The notes under the pieces were generated by a model. The model saw nothing but the letters and a program-made list of their open reading frames with translations, was not told the DNA's origin and made no database searches. DNA of 64,000 nt from Cryptomeria japonica (Eukaryota > Streptophyta > Pinopsida > Cupressales > Cupressaceae), in assembly GCF_030272615.1 (NCBI RefSeq), contig NC_081411.1, positions 216,584,154 through 216,648,153 on the forward strand, written 5' to 3'. This document shows positions 45,820 to 58,269 of the stretch, piece after piece. How positions within the stretch are numbered: position 1 is the stretch's first letter; each line of letters starts with the position of its first letter. The translations under genes and the position numbers were made by a program.

Positions 45820-48800
45820 TCATTCAATGTCAATTGAGTGTAGTTCCTTTCCTGATCCCTATAACTGGTGGGTTACAATCCTATAAAGATTTGCTAAAGC
45901 AAAATTTAAGTTGTTGTAGAATCTCTCACTATCCTTTAGTGCTTCTTCAGTCCTCTAGATTGTACTAGTGAGTATGTGCATTTTCTCTTCTGGTGTCTTA
46001 AGTCCTAGAACAAGAGCCTCAAAAATCTCTTTTCTCAAAGAGATGAGGATATCTAGTTTAGGACCTAGTCTGCATTCTAGTTCCTTTGCTTTAAACTTTA
46101 ATCTCTCCTTATCTTTTTCAAGTTTTTCAATTTTCTCTTCATAGTCAATAATTTCCTATTCTACTACCAATATTGAATCTAATGAACCTATTAAATTGTC
46201 AGCAATATTATTGATTTCCTTCTGTGCTTTACTAATCTCAGTGTCTATGTCCTCTGTCAAAATGTTTGTCTTGCATGTATCTTTGTACAATTTCTTGAAG
46301 TCCAAAATTGTCTTGCTTAGTATCGGTAACAATTTATCTATATGTTCCTTATTCTTCTTTATTGTCTCTTCAAAGAATTTTTCTTTCTCTTTATTTATTT
46401 TCTCTTTGAAAGTCTCCTCATTGATCTGATCAATTGTTAGTAGATTGTCGGTTATATACTTAGACAATGTGTCTAATTGGTTTAAAGAATCTTTGTTTTC
46501 TATGTTACACTTGGGTGCAATCATCTTCAAAATTGGTATGGTGTCATCAATTACCTTATATGCAAGTGCATTGCAATTAGTTATTTTCTTAATTGAATCA
46601 AGCAATACCTCTGTTACATTGATTGGTCAAAATTTTGTTAGTGAAGAGCCAAATGATTGACCAACTATCTTAACAATCTGTAATCTGCCGGTGTGAGGAA
46701 CCTCTTTTCTTATGGTGATCTTTGGTAGGTTAGTTTGAGTCTACATTTCTACTAGCAGGGGTTTAGGTTTCTCAGCTGATGTCGGTGGCACAGTCTCTGT
46801 CTGAACCTTTAGCCAATCCTTCTTCTCTTTTGATTTCTCAGTATGTACCTCAGTTTGTTTCTCAGAGCTTTCCACTGTCGGTTTTTCTGATTGTAACTCT
46901 GTGTTTTCTACCAGTTTCTCTGTGTTTGCCTCTAAAATGTCTACAACCGATATCTCAATAGATTTTTCATTGCTATCAGTTGTCGGTTGCTTAATAGATA
47001 CATCGGTATGTACACTAGTGGTATCTGCCTTTCCTGTGTCTAGGGGGTTAGTTGACTGTTCAGTTTGTTGCTTAGCCCCAATTTCAATATTGCCAACTGT
47101 GTCCTCAACATTTGTCTCAACTGTAATTTCTTCTACTGATGGCTTAGTTGCCACATCTCTCTTCTCACTTGTCTCCTTATCAACCACAATGTTGACTTCC
47201 TGTGTGTCAATATTCATTGTATACAACACCTCAGAATCAGGATTTGTGTCCTCATGTGTTCTCTCCATACTCTTTGTTGTCGGTGGTGTATCAACATTTA
47301 CGACATTTGTAACTAGTGGAGTATCAGAAGGAGGTGGGGGTAAGTTGCATGTCACCTTTATACTCGAAGGACCACCTACCTTACCTTTACCCTTATCTTT
47401 GTCCTTTTGGTAGAATTTAAAAGTCTTTGGTCTCTTAAGCTCTTCTTGTTTCTCTTTCTCAACAAAGAATATATCCCACTTGTCTACAGTTTCTTTTGAT
47501 ATCTCATTAACTCTGCCAACCATTAGTGCTACATGTCGGTGACTAGTTGAAAATACTACTCGGTTAGCCTCACTTATCAGTTCATCAATTTCTTCTATTG
47601 AATTCACTGGGTGAACTGCAAGTAGTTTCTCTACCTTCATCTTTTTATATAATTCAATAATTGCTTCTCTCCTTGCTTATAGCCTTCTATACAACTCATT
47701 GGGTAAATTATCTACAACCTCAATAAAAAATTTCTTGTAGATATCCAAGTGTAGGATAACACTGTTTTCTATGCTTTCCTTTTCATCACTGTTAAAAGTA
47801 TCATACAACTTGCTAATGTTTGATAAGTTACCATTTTTATTTATCTCATTCAAAAGGTTGTCAAGTGGAGAAACAACTTGTTTTTCTTTCCTTTTCTTTG
47901 GTATTAACTTCTTTGCTGGAGGCCTAACTACCCATTGTTTCTGTCTTGTTCTCTTGGGTGCAAGAGAGGGTACTGGCGAGGGTCTTCTTTTTCTTTCTAC
48001 CCTTTTGAATTATGCCAGTATTTCACTGTCAGAGGAGGTAGCAACTAGTGAAAGATGTGTTTCTGGTTGTAATCCTTCCAAGTCGCTCTCCTTAATACCA
48101 GTTTTATTCAATATGTCTTCCTTGATTGCTTTTGCCTGCCTTGTTCCTTTTCTAACTATTTGTTCAGTTTTCTTTATTCTTTTCTATGACTGAATGTTGC
48201 TTTCAATTGTTTCCGCATTTCCAAATCCTTTCTCTATTGGTTCTTTAGGGGCTTCTAGAAGGGCTTTTGCATAAGTTTCTATTATGTTCTCATCAGCCTC
48301 ATATCCCATCTCTGTAACCCAAACTATCCTCGAAACTACAGCTTTCATCCATATTTCATCTTTCTTTATCACAAAGCATATCTCCTTTTGATATTTGTCA
48401 ACTATAGATTTAGGTAACCATATCCTAGTTTTCATCGTAGCCTTTAATGCCTAAAAGTGTTCATTTATGTTATTTTCTCTGTCATCTCCCATATTGTTTA
48501 GCATGTCTAGAAGTTGTTTTCCTACCGGTATGTCAAAACCAAAATACTTTCTACCAATACCGGGTACTTCCTTGGTAATATATAACATCAAACATACAAG
48601 TAGGTTGCCAAATCTGAATGTGCCCTTCTTATCACCTTTGATCTTCCTTAGATTGTCTATCAGCTCATCCTTCAACCATTTGCATATGTCAATCTTTGCA
48701 TTGTTGTTTACCATGTCATAGGCACTTTTGATACATAAGCTAGAAAGAGAGTTTAATTTATTGGCATGTGTAGCCTTGTATCCAAGAATCATGCCGATGA

Positions 48801-49356
48801 ACCTTACATTGATATCCTTTACATCATTTACTCTCAAGGATCTCTTGTCAAAGGTTGCATCGGTTAGGGTCATTATAGTGTCATTTGAAACCTTTTTAGT
48901 TTTGTCAGGCTTACTACCGGTGGAAGGTAAGCCTATCACTGCCCTAACTACCTCTTTTGTTATCTTGTGAATGAAATCCAACCAAAATAACTCCCCATGA
49001 ACTCTTCTTAACACAATCCTTATAACATCCTTTGGAAAATTAGGGATACTAAGAATCTCCACAAAACCTAGGGTTTCAACTATCTTATGTTCCGGTTTCA
49101 CATTTCCATTAACATCACAAATTAATGTTCTATACATGTTCATAATCTCTTAAGCTCCTAGTTCTTCAATATGAAAATGTATGTAAATTCTAGGATCCTG
49201 AGCATAAGCAACTCCTTTGGGTATTTTTGAAAAAGCTCCTAGGGTATCATCTTTCTTCGCAATTTTGGGAATAATTTTAAATATAGGTCTAGGGTGCTTA
49301 ACAACTTCAATTACAGTAGGGTTTGCAATGAATTCAGGTGTAGAGGAGGAAGCCAT
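45820..49356 (-). pseudogene. P2 ORF2: 1,178-codon protein of unknown function
   Basis: The frame starts at ATG 49356 (MASSSTPEFIANPTVIEVV) and stays in one phase to TGA at 45820-45822, interrupted by nine in-frame stops and no frameshift that I can detect. Residues ~70-390 look globular: RVHGELFWLDFIHKITKEV, AVIGLPSTG, KRSLRVNDVKDINVRFIGM, ICKWLKDELIDNLRKIKG, FDIPVGKQ. Basic and then Thr/Glu/Val-rich low-complexity regions follow (46741-47640). The last ~300 residues are helical (EKINKEKEKFFEETIKKN, then EEKIEKLEKDKERLKFKAKE). No family recognised. P1 ORF2 is homologous; X ORF has a similar layout. Several stops are CAA/CAG to TAA/TAG. Confidence 0.75.
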
Positions 49357-49658
49357 TGTTATAAATACCTTAATATTCCTTTAGGTATGAGTGCTTGAAT
49401 GATTTTCTTCACTTCTCACTATGGATCCCTTCACTCAGGATTTTCGTGCTCTAAGGAAATTTGAATGCTCGGTGAATGAAAAATAGCCAAAGAACTTGCT
49501 TTATAATGTCATTTCCTTCAACTACCACATTTAATGCCTATCGGTTAAGTCAAACTTAACACATCTGCCGGTAAAGAAGTAATTCGACTTCTCACCATCA
49601 ACCGAGGGTAAATTAGCATGTTTTTCAATTAGTTTCCATACCCCCAAAAGGTTTCCTT

Positions 49659-50769
49659 TCAGTTAGATGAAGAATCTCCTGTCGGTGGAGTGATACTTTG
49701 TTCTACCGGTGAAGGAATAGCTTCACTAACATTCTGATCTGACTTTCTAATCCATTGTTTTGAAAATTCTTGTTTTACCTCTTCAACTTTTTCTTTGCCT
49801 TTCAAATTGGGTCCTTTGTTATTTACTGGTGATGCCTTACTTCTACAAAATTTTGCAATATGTCCAATTTTGTTACAAGCATAACAAGTCACATTGTTTT
49901 TCTAAATAGCTTTTCCATATCCTATGCCGGTATGTGTTTTGCATTGATTGGATAAATGTCAAAATCTTCCACAAACATAACATCTTACGTTCATTCTGCA
50001 ATTTTCTAAATTATGACCAACTTTGTTGCATTTAGAACATTGACCGGTGGGTGCATTGGTGTTCTGATAGTTTCTAGATCTACACCGATTTTCTCTATGA
50101 CCATACTTGTTACAGTTAAAGAATTTTCCATTGAATTTGTAGGCATTAGGTTGTTTTACCGGTTTACTGTGATCATGATTGTTTGCAGTACCAGAGCTTT
50201 CACCAACTTCAAAGCCAAGGCCATTTGTATCTCCATTAGGTTTCTGATTTTTCAACATGTCATCAAGTTCCTCTGAACTTTTCTTGAATTTCTCCTTGTG
50301 TTGATTTGCAGTTGCCAACTCATTTTCTAAGAAATCTTTCTATCTCATGAGTTCAGTTTTATCATGCTCCAAATGAATTATATTTGTCTTCAACATATCA
50401 TTTTCATGACTGAGTATTAGATTTTCATTTCTAGCATCATTGATTCTCCTAGCCAAGTCATCTTCATTCTTCTTTCGGTCTTCAATGTCTTTACGAAACC
50501 TTAGTCATATCTTGCATTTCATTCCTCAAGGCCATGTTTTCCAGCTTCATCTTGCTTACAAGATCATTAAGAGTTTCTTTTTCATCATCATCACTATGTA
50601 TCTTCTCATGAAGTTCTCTTCTTTTGTTCCTAGCAATAGTGAGATTTTCCTGAAGTCCTTGAATTATTTCTTGTGCGGCCTTCAGATTATCTTCAAGTTT
50701 CATATTTTTCAACTTTTCTGCATCATAATCTACAAGAGATGTTTCCAATTGCTTTCTCAAGTTTTCCAT
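49659..50769 (-). pseudogene. P2 ORF1: coiled coil plus CCHC knuckles
   Basis: It starts MENLRKQLETSLVDYDAEKL at 50769, 57 bp inside the primer site. A strongly charged coiled-coil-like region (50491-50769) is followed, after a frameshift, by FFNCNKYGHRENRC, CSKCNKVGHNLENC, CYVCGRF (49959-50318) and CYACNKIGHIAKFC (49850-49892), then a Lys/Glu/Ser-rich tail. CX2CX4HX4C knuckles indicate nucleic-acid binding. One knuckle is cut short by a stop at 49956-49958. Likely a nucleocapsid-like RNA-binding protein; capsid domain not visible. Confidence 0.78.
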
Positions 50770-50825
50770 CTATACCGGTGTCAGAATCTTCCTCAAGTTG
50801 TTAGGCTTTTGAAAATAGAGGACTA

Positions 50826-50838
50826 GGCTTTGATACCA
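50826..50838 (-). promoter_or_regulatory. Primer binding site of P2
   Basis: TGGTATCAAAGCC on the minus strand, one change from the initiator-Met tRNA site, two nt inside the 5' LTR. Confidence 0.92.
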
Positions 50839-50840
50839 AT

Positions 50841-51618
50841 TGTTAGGATTCCCAAAGATACTGAGAGGGGGGGTAAATCAGTATCTAACCGGTTAATGGA
50901 TTTTCTAAACTTATTAAATGAATTGTATTCCAAAACAGTGTACCGATAAACCTGAAATAATGCAGTAAATAAGATCAGTAAACACAACATAGAAAGCACA
51001 CCATAACACAATATTTTTAATGAGGAAACCCGATGTGGGAAAAACCTCGGTGGGATTTATGACCCACAATATTTGCTCACTGGCCAATAAGTGAATATTA
51101 ATTACAAATGTGGTGCCTGCACATGCAGGAAGGCTCACTGCCTAGAGCTCACTGCTCAAATACAAAAAGGGAAGTCTCACTGACTTACAAAAATGGATTA
51201 TGTAAATCCAATATCATGTACTACTTCGGTTCAACATCTTCTATGCTAGTTTCAGTACCATTTTAAGCTCATACAACTTCCATAAACCTTATTCCAAAAT
51301 CTGCCTTTATATTCGCATTTGCCTATTACATTCCATATATGCTTATATAAATGATTTACAAGATCTCATACTTATATGAGTCCTATTACAATTCGCCTTG
51401 TTGGCTTTAAAAAAATATTTTACAATTAAATACAAAATATAGTAAACAAAATCCTGTCAGTTGGGGTGCTGGTAAACATCTTTGCCGCTGCCGCTGTCGA
51501 TGCTTGTGCCTATGCCGATGTCTGTGCCTGTGTCGGTGCCATAGGATTGTAAGGTTTCCATCAATGACAATACCTTCAATCACCTACAATTTTTCATTGG
51601 AGTGTACATTTGCCAACA
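50841..51618 (-). repeat. 5' LTR of P2 (right)
   Basis: On the + strand it runs TGTTAGGATTCCCAAAG..TTTGCCAACA. It is closely similar to 44832-45617, consistent with a younger insertion than P1. Its hexamer repeat is at 51477-51541. Confidence 0.95.
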
Positions 51619-51623
51619 TAATT

Positions 51624-52300
51624 TGTAATGTGGAAGTGGGTATTTCAATTTGTGGTGTCACAATTGTTTGTTTAGATTTGTGGGATTGTGTTTGGATTTG
51701 ACCTAATTGGACATTCATAGTTGTTTTTGAAGATCTTTCTTACAAAAGGGAAGCATTCTATCATGTTTGTATTATTTAATCCAAGGGTGGTATATATTTT
51801 ATTCTTGTTGTATATGTAAACATGTCTTGGGACATTTGTTGTTGTTGACCTACTTGAGGAACACTTGACATCTTTGGTCAAACTATGCTAGCTAATGCTC
51901 CTATTGTCACTTGTAACACTAGTACCATGTATAGGTCTATTTGAGGCATTGATGATTTGGTGTTAAACAAAGGGTTGTCAAATTTTTCAAATGAATATTT
52001 TGAGGGAATTTTTAAGGTTAATTTATTGTGAGGTCTTTTCCTTGAGGTTGCCTTTGTAGTTTCTTGTGTCATCATAGGCCCTATTATTTGACTTGTTTGT
52101 TCCAATTGCGAGACAAGGTTTGTTTGAATTGTTTGTTGGACAAGGTGTGCTTGTTCATGCATACCAAGTTGGAACTTAGATTCACCTAGTAAGGTTTGGT
52201 ATTCAGGAGCCAATGCCAATTTCTCTTTAAGACGATAGAAGTATTGCATGGGATCTTTAAATATTAATTGGTCTAAATTTTCAACAATTTTGCGATCATT
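51624..52300 (-). pseudogene. Gag N-terminal region of T
   Basis: 51878-52249 is open for 123 codons on the minus strand (MQYFYRLKEKLALAPEYQTL, then a Gln-rich LVQQTIQTNLVSQLEQ). It ends near a Gln-rich QVGQQQQMSQDM segment at about 51840. It joins, across P2 and P1, to the Gln-rich gag at 37977. Tat gag proteins often have such long variable N-termini. Confidence 0.55.
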
Positions 52301-55300
52301 TATGGCTTTATCAATTTATTTATAAGACACATTGGTTAAATAAAAATGGCTCTCCTATGAATAATCTAAATTGAATGATGTGTCTAATTGTACGTTTATA
52401 TTCACAAGTGCCTTGGGTTGAACATAACCAAAGTTGGGGTGAAAAATTGGTTCTACTCTTGATGATGATCCTTGTTGGACATAGCCCTAAGCTAATGGAC
52501 CTAAGTCAAGACTTGGTGGAAAATTTATCAATGATGTCAGTAGAATATTGATATCTCATGGTTTTCCTAATTGAGAATTTGGTCTTAACCCTAATTGACT
52601 CATATCATGTTGTAGTTGTATGGTTTGTGACCAGACCCATGTCTAGATTGGAACTTAGTTGCATGACCTTACCTAGTTGTGTCAGATTGGATTGGGATCA
52701 TCTCAATGGTGTCTCTTCCATTGGTTCTTGTTGCTTCCTAGAAACTTGGGGTCTTGTTTCAACCATATGTGCTTTAAACTATGCTATGTTTTTGTTTGTT
52801 TTTGGAAAATATAAAATGAAAATACAATATGACATGAAACTAAGGGATGTATCCTATGTTGCTGATGATTTCAAAATTTTGGGAAATATAGACAAATGCA
52901 ACTTTAAGATGATAATTCACCTAATTTTTTGGATTTTTTGGATTTGGAAAATCTTGGGAAAATGGACAAATGACAAATGCACCTAATTTTTTTGGAATTT
53001 TTGAAACTTTGTAAAATATTTAAGATCACAAGTCAAAAGGTGTAACCCTAAGAGATTGGTATGAAGTCAAGACCTTTAAAGGACAAAAGGACAAACTGAT
53101 GATTAAGGACAAATTCTCGCCCATCGCTAGACTAATGAGATAGGGTTTCGACTTGATAGTGATTGTTAGTGGATAAATTTCTTGATAAGGTGTAGACTTC
53201 TTGACAATGACATAGGACTTGGTCCTAAGATCTATTGTTTTGGATATTTTAAAAAATTTGTTTTATGATCTAAATGTGATATGAGGATGACCTAAAATGA
53301 GATTTGGTTTAAATGGATATGTGCTAGAGGGAATACAAATGGATTAGGGTGAAAGATTTTGGATCAAACTAATGAATGTTTTAATTTGAAGATGACGTAA
53401 GATTAGATGATAATGATCCTATGACTTAGGAGAATAGGAGACTATGCAAAGATTACCCTAAAATGATTTTTGGATAATGCAAAAGATGAACCTAGCTAAA
53501 ATGTAAGAAAGGTAATGATTATGCTAAGCTTATCCTAAGATGACTTGAGATATGATGCGGAAATAACCTAAGACTTAGGATAGTGAAAATTATTCAAAAG
53601 ATAATAAAAAATGAACATATGCAAGGTTGAAAGATATTAGATTTCCCATGTTTTGAAGTTGTGAGATTGCAATGTTTGACACTATTTTTGATTTTAAAAT
53701 GAGGCTTTTGAGTTTGTAATGCTTGAATTTTGGGATAACATTTTAATTTTGCAATGTATGAGGTTTTAATTTTCATTTTCATTTGGAAATGTTTATCAAA
53801 AACACTCATAAAACATCGCAAACAAAAATGGCTATTTTTTTTCATGACTTTGAAATAAAATAAGAGTAATGACTGAAAGGGGCCTAAATTAGCTTGAATA
53901 TAACATCCTGGTTTCAACAATTGAAAGCACTTGTAAGCATGTACAACTTAGGCTAGAAGGAGGATACTACTCACTAAGGCCCTTCATTATAAAAGCAATA
54001 CCTCAGACAAAGTGGATATGTAGAGATCTAGTGACATCGGTTCCCCCACCATGGCATGGGTACATGAGACCTCATTCCTCAAAGATTTGGAAACCTTTTG
54101 AACCAATGAATTTCATACCTCATGATGAAGGGTACATGAAGGGTTAATTTTGGGATAAAATTGGCATTCCTTGAATTAGTATGGGTTTTGAGTTTCTACA
54201 ACAATGGTTCTTAGTTATTCTTTGAGGAACAAAGCTAACGAGCATATTTGTGAAGAGATCTACTTAAAGCTCTTATAGCCCTTATTAGAAGACCTGAATA
54301 CAAATTGCATCTCGGCCACAAGGAACCTTTTGGAAAACCCTTTTATATAGTGGCCTAAAGATAAATATCGCTCGAAACTCACTATGAGGTGAAGAAATTC
54401 CTAAAGTTGTTTCACTTTTTGAAATACACTATGAGATGATGAAATCCCCATAGATATTTCTCTAATAAAAGAAAGCTTGGGTCTCATTGGCACTTTTCTC
54501 TTTCATCCATGATCCTGAAGGTGAGGGGAGAGGATACTCAGTGCAACTATGCATTCACCCCACATAGTGCAAACACACAAGACACAAAAAGAACACATGC
54601 ATTCCATCACAAAATTTAAGTTTTTTAATCTACAAAAAAAAAAACATGCAATTTCATTTGGGGTTATCTACCTTCATCAATTGTCTTGCACCAAATTGAT
54701 TAGTAGTTTGCTTGTTTTATTCTTAATCCCAAGAGTACCACTTGGGTGTTGTATAGACCATCAGTAACATATAAAACTTTTATGCAAAAAAAAATTGAAA
54801 CTCTATAAATCTGATTAAAAAACCTTGATCAGAAATCAGGTTATACTTGTCAACTACGTAGTACAAACACTCAATTATACAAAGCAAAGGGCTAAATGCA
54901 TAGCTCAAGAGGTTCTAATTGCATATCAAGAGGCTCCAAGTGTGCAACTCTGGTCTCCATCTTTAAAATAGAGTGTAGATCAAGTCAAACTGCCAAATTG
55001 ATGATACAAAACCCTAAATTGAGCATCAAAACACTAAAATTGACTAAAAATAGATTCTCAATTTTATTTAGGCTATGGAGGAGGTGGTTGAGGAGTTAGT
55101 TGAGGAGCTTGATTTCATTGTTGTTCAAGTTCTCTTCATAAGGTGTTTGTGTGGTGTTGTGCTCTTTCTTCCTCTTCTTCTATGACAAACATTGTTCGCA
55201 TGTACTCTCGACATAGCTTGTTTTTGTTTTGGTGTATGGGATAACTATTTTGATTCATTCTCATAAAATTTAAGCAGATTTGAGATCCTAAATGCAAAAT

Positions 55301-56122
55301 GATATCCTAATTAAGCTAGATGAGGGTTTGTTAACAACTTTGCTAGATGAAATCGGAACTTTGAAAGTGAATTGAATTTCTAATTAGCTAGGTGTGATTT
55401 TATTTTAACAACCTTACAAATTGAAGTGAGAAATTGATTCCAAATTGAGATCTTAATTAGGCTATGTGATGGATGTTATTAATTTTATGCAATTTACAAA
55501 ATGAAATGAAGAATTGAAAGTAAATTAAGATCATAATTAGATTAGATTCCTTCTAATCACTTAGCAAACTAAAATGAGAAATTGATTCCAAATTGAACCC
55601 TAATTAGGCTATGTGATGGTCCATTCAACTCCTATTTAGACTATGTGTAAGTTGTTATTCATTTTAGCCAAATTAGTCTGACATTTGATTATCAAACATC
55701 ATTATTAAATCGAAAACCATGCATGCAACATGTTAGTTTTCCAAAACCCTGAATGTGGGAAACTTAATCATAGAATGATTTGCATGTAATCAACCTAATC
55801 CCTAAAAACCATGCATGCAAGAAATGATCAACAAAAATTAAGTACAATTTTCAAATGCACAAAAATATTGGTTAAATGCTCAAAAATCATGATCAAATGC
55901 ACAAAAATATTGATCAATTATGTGGGAACAGATAATAATTGTGCAATTCTAGGCTCTAATTGTGTAGTTATGGGCTCCAAATGCATAGTTCTAGGGCTTA
56001 ACTGGATAGATCTAATCTTGGAATGTCTAAGAGATGGAAAATCAGCTTTTTGATACTTGCATTCAATCAGAAACTCAAGAGATAATTAGTTTGGATGCAT
56101 GTTCATGTTAGGTTCACCAGAA
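52301..56122 (-). other. 5' leader region of T, no supported gene
   Basis: About 3.8 kb between the 5' LTR primer site and gag with only short, stop-rich frames. It contains degenerate ~80-bp repeats at about 55280-55640 (CTAATTAGGCTATGTGATG and AAATTGATTCCAAATTGA words). Short GGCTCTAATTGTGTAGTT-like motifs near 54900 and 55940 also occur near 20745-20815. Long leaders are known in Ogre-type Tat elements. Confidence 0.5.
56111..56119 (-). promoter_or_regulatory. Primer-site-like sequence of T
   Basis: The minus strand reads TTC then TGGTGAACC directly after the 5' LTR end (..GTCGACA). Element Q has the same TGGTGAACC at the same distance from its LTR (59684-59692). The tRNA is not identified. 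Confidence 0.6.
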
Positions 56123-56315
56123 TGTCGACTAGGAAAATTAGGTAATGATTACCAAAGAGCATGAATGTTAATCTAAGATGATCACAAAAACTTAAAACAA
56201 ATATTCAAAGCAAACCTAATCTAGCCAACAAAATTACTAAAACAAAGCATAATCAAAATATGAATCAAACCATCCATTCTATGCTTCTTCAATAAAACTT
56301 TGCTACTTCTCCTTT

Positions 56316-57894
56316 TGATGGGGAGGGGTACTCAAAGAGAGTCAAGCCTGTTCCAATAGGAATTTGAGTGATGTATTAGTGGGATCCCTTCACTCTACAC
56401 TGGTCTATCAACCAATCAAAACTTTCAAACTCTCTAGGAGTGCTCCCAATCAGAATGTGCTCACTGACTACTCAGGCATGGTTGAGATTCATAAGGGTAA
56501 ATCCAACCTTACTCTATCAAACTTCTAATATATGCTTGGAGGGGTTGTAGCAGGTGTCCTTAAGGTTTTTCCAAGACAATCCACTATTTTGGTGATTGGG
56601 TTACATTCATTTCTCCATCACTCTTTGTTATCCCTATTTTCTAGGCCTAGTAGCCCTAGAGCCCCAATTAGCCCTACCTAACCGGTTTTTGAGGAATTAC
56701 TCAAAATTGTCCCAAAGAACCAGGAAAACTCATTTATGATATGAGTACTCTTTTGAAAGAAATTTGAGATTCATCAAGTGAGGGAACCAGGTCTATCCCT
56801 ACAAGTACGGAACCTGAAAAATGGTATATTTGAAGGGTTTTTGGGTCTTTTTGGTCTTCTTCTAAGGGTTTAAAGTCTTCCTTGATCTGCCACACCTCCA
56901 AAATTTCACAAAGGATTTGCCACATACCACTTACTCATGCCAAACACTTGGCATCTTCAAACCTGATCATCCCAACAAGCACTTACAAAATTTAAATCAT
57001 TTCCTAACCGGGCTATGACTGAGCTCGCCTAGGAAATGATGTCCAATGGCCTTTCAATGACCTCCAAATCAAAATAAAGATTATGTAAACTGTACAAAGG
57101 TTCCATGGCTCTATTCCCAAGGGTTATTGAGGGAAACTCAAAGGACTTCAAGTTGGAACCATGTTTGGGCTTCTAAAACCCTTGCTTAGGCCGAGAGCAA
57201 TATAAAATCAAAACTCAATTCAAACCTGCAACAAAGACTAACTCAAATTCTTCCTGAGAACTACAAGAACATGTACAAAGAAATTATGAAATAACAACAA
57301 TGAAATCAATCCATGAAGTACGGACTGCTGCTCCAAATTTGAGAAAATACAAGGTAAAAATTGGAAAATGGTCTTCAAAATGTATTGTGATTTTATCCAG
57401 GCATTCACCAACCTTATTAAATTAATACTTAGGGAATTTATGTGCCATTTAGATCCTAACCAACTCTCCATCAGTTTCTTAACCACCGATATGCTCCAAC
57501 TTTCAAAAAGTTGCTCAAAGTTGTAAAATGAAGTCAAGCAACATTGACAACTTTTGCCAAAAAGTGCATTTTTGCATTTCATGCATTGTTACTCAGTCTA
57601 AACCACCTAGACTCACTTAAAACCACTAACATGCTGACATGACATGCCTCAATGTCAAATAAGGCTTTTCAAGATGTTTGACACCAAAATGCACGTTTAT
57701 TCCATATTAGGCCTACAAGGGCTTATAAGCCAAAATTGAGTAAATACATGATCCCATTGACATTCAAACTCCAAATGCATAGAAAACACACATGTGGAAC
57801 TATGACTAGTCCATTATTCACAAACCAAAACCAACCTAAAGACTAACACACCAAAATGTAGAAAATGCACTCAAAACTAGGTGCTCATGCACCA
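56316..57894. mobile_element. Probable solo LTR (1,579 bp) inside T LTR
   Basis: Absent from the left T LTR. It starts TGATGGGGAGGGGTACTC and ends GCTCATGCACCA, so TG..CA, with a perfect CCTTT duplication at 56311-56315 and 57895-57899. It has no internal direct repeats or retroviral coding. The two small minus frames (56734-56925, 57238-57582) are unremarkable. Best read as a solo LTR left by recombination. Orientation is not determined. Confidence 0.85.
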
Positions 57895-58269
57895 CCTTTC
57901 TTCTCTAATGGAGATGTGTTGCTCTCTAGATGCAAGGCGCACAAATATGGATGAAAGCAAGTAATGTGATAGCAAGATTACTAGAAGTGTGATTATAAAA
58001 ACTAAATTGACATAATATTGATTCTAAAACTAGATGATTATTTCGATAGAATAACGATGAGAAAATTAGATTCCTAGATGATTTGACATAATAGCGATGC
58101 TAAAACTAGATTTCTAGATGAATTGAATTAAGAATTAGGCCTCCTTTTATATAAATATGAATTTTGATGGACGACCAGGATCAAATTGATTTTTGGGACA
58201 TCGAATGAACCTAATCGAGCACATAACAAAGCTACCATTTAGGAGATGGATGAAAATGGAAAAAGCTAA

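Larger units (their letters stand above)
44832..51618 (-). mobile_element. P2: pol-less LTR element with two unknown ORFs
   Basis: The LTRs are 44832-45617 and 50841-51618 (786 and 778 bp). A perfect TAATT duplication lies at 44827-44831 and 51619-51623. The primer site TGGTATCAAAGCC (minus, 50826-50838) is initiator-Met type. A polypurine tract (GCAAAAGGGGGAGAT, minus) abuts the left LTR. Minus-strand coding is ORF1 (coiled coil plus CCHC knuckles, 49659-50769) and a 1,178-codon ORF2 (45820-49356). No pol motifs are seen. It shares architecture and protein blocks with P1. The LTR end (C-run then CTCTCAGT..AACA) and primer type suggest a Ty1/copia relative may supply the enzymes (inference). 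Confidence 0.95.

Noticed and set aside
46901-47413. 170-codon + strand frame
   Set aside because: Exact antisense of P2 ORF2 low-complexity region; no independent support.
52558-52986. 142-codon + frame in the T leader
   Set aside because: Antisense to the gag/leader of T, no recognisable domain, composition bias only.
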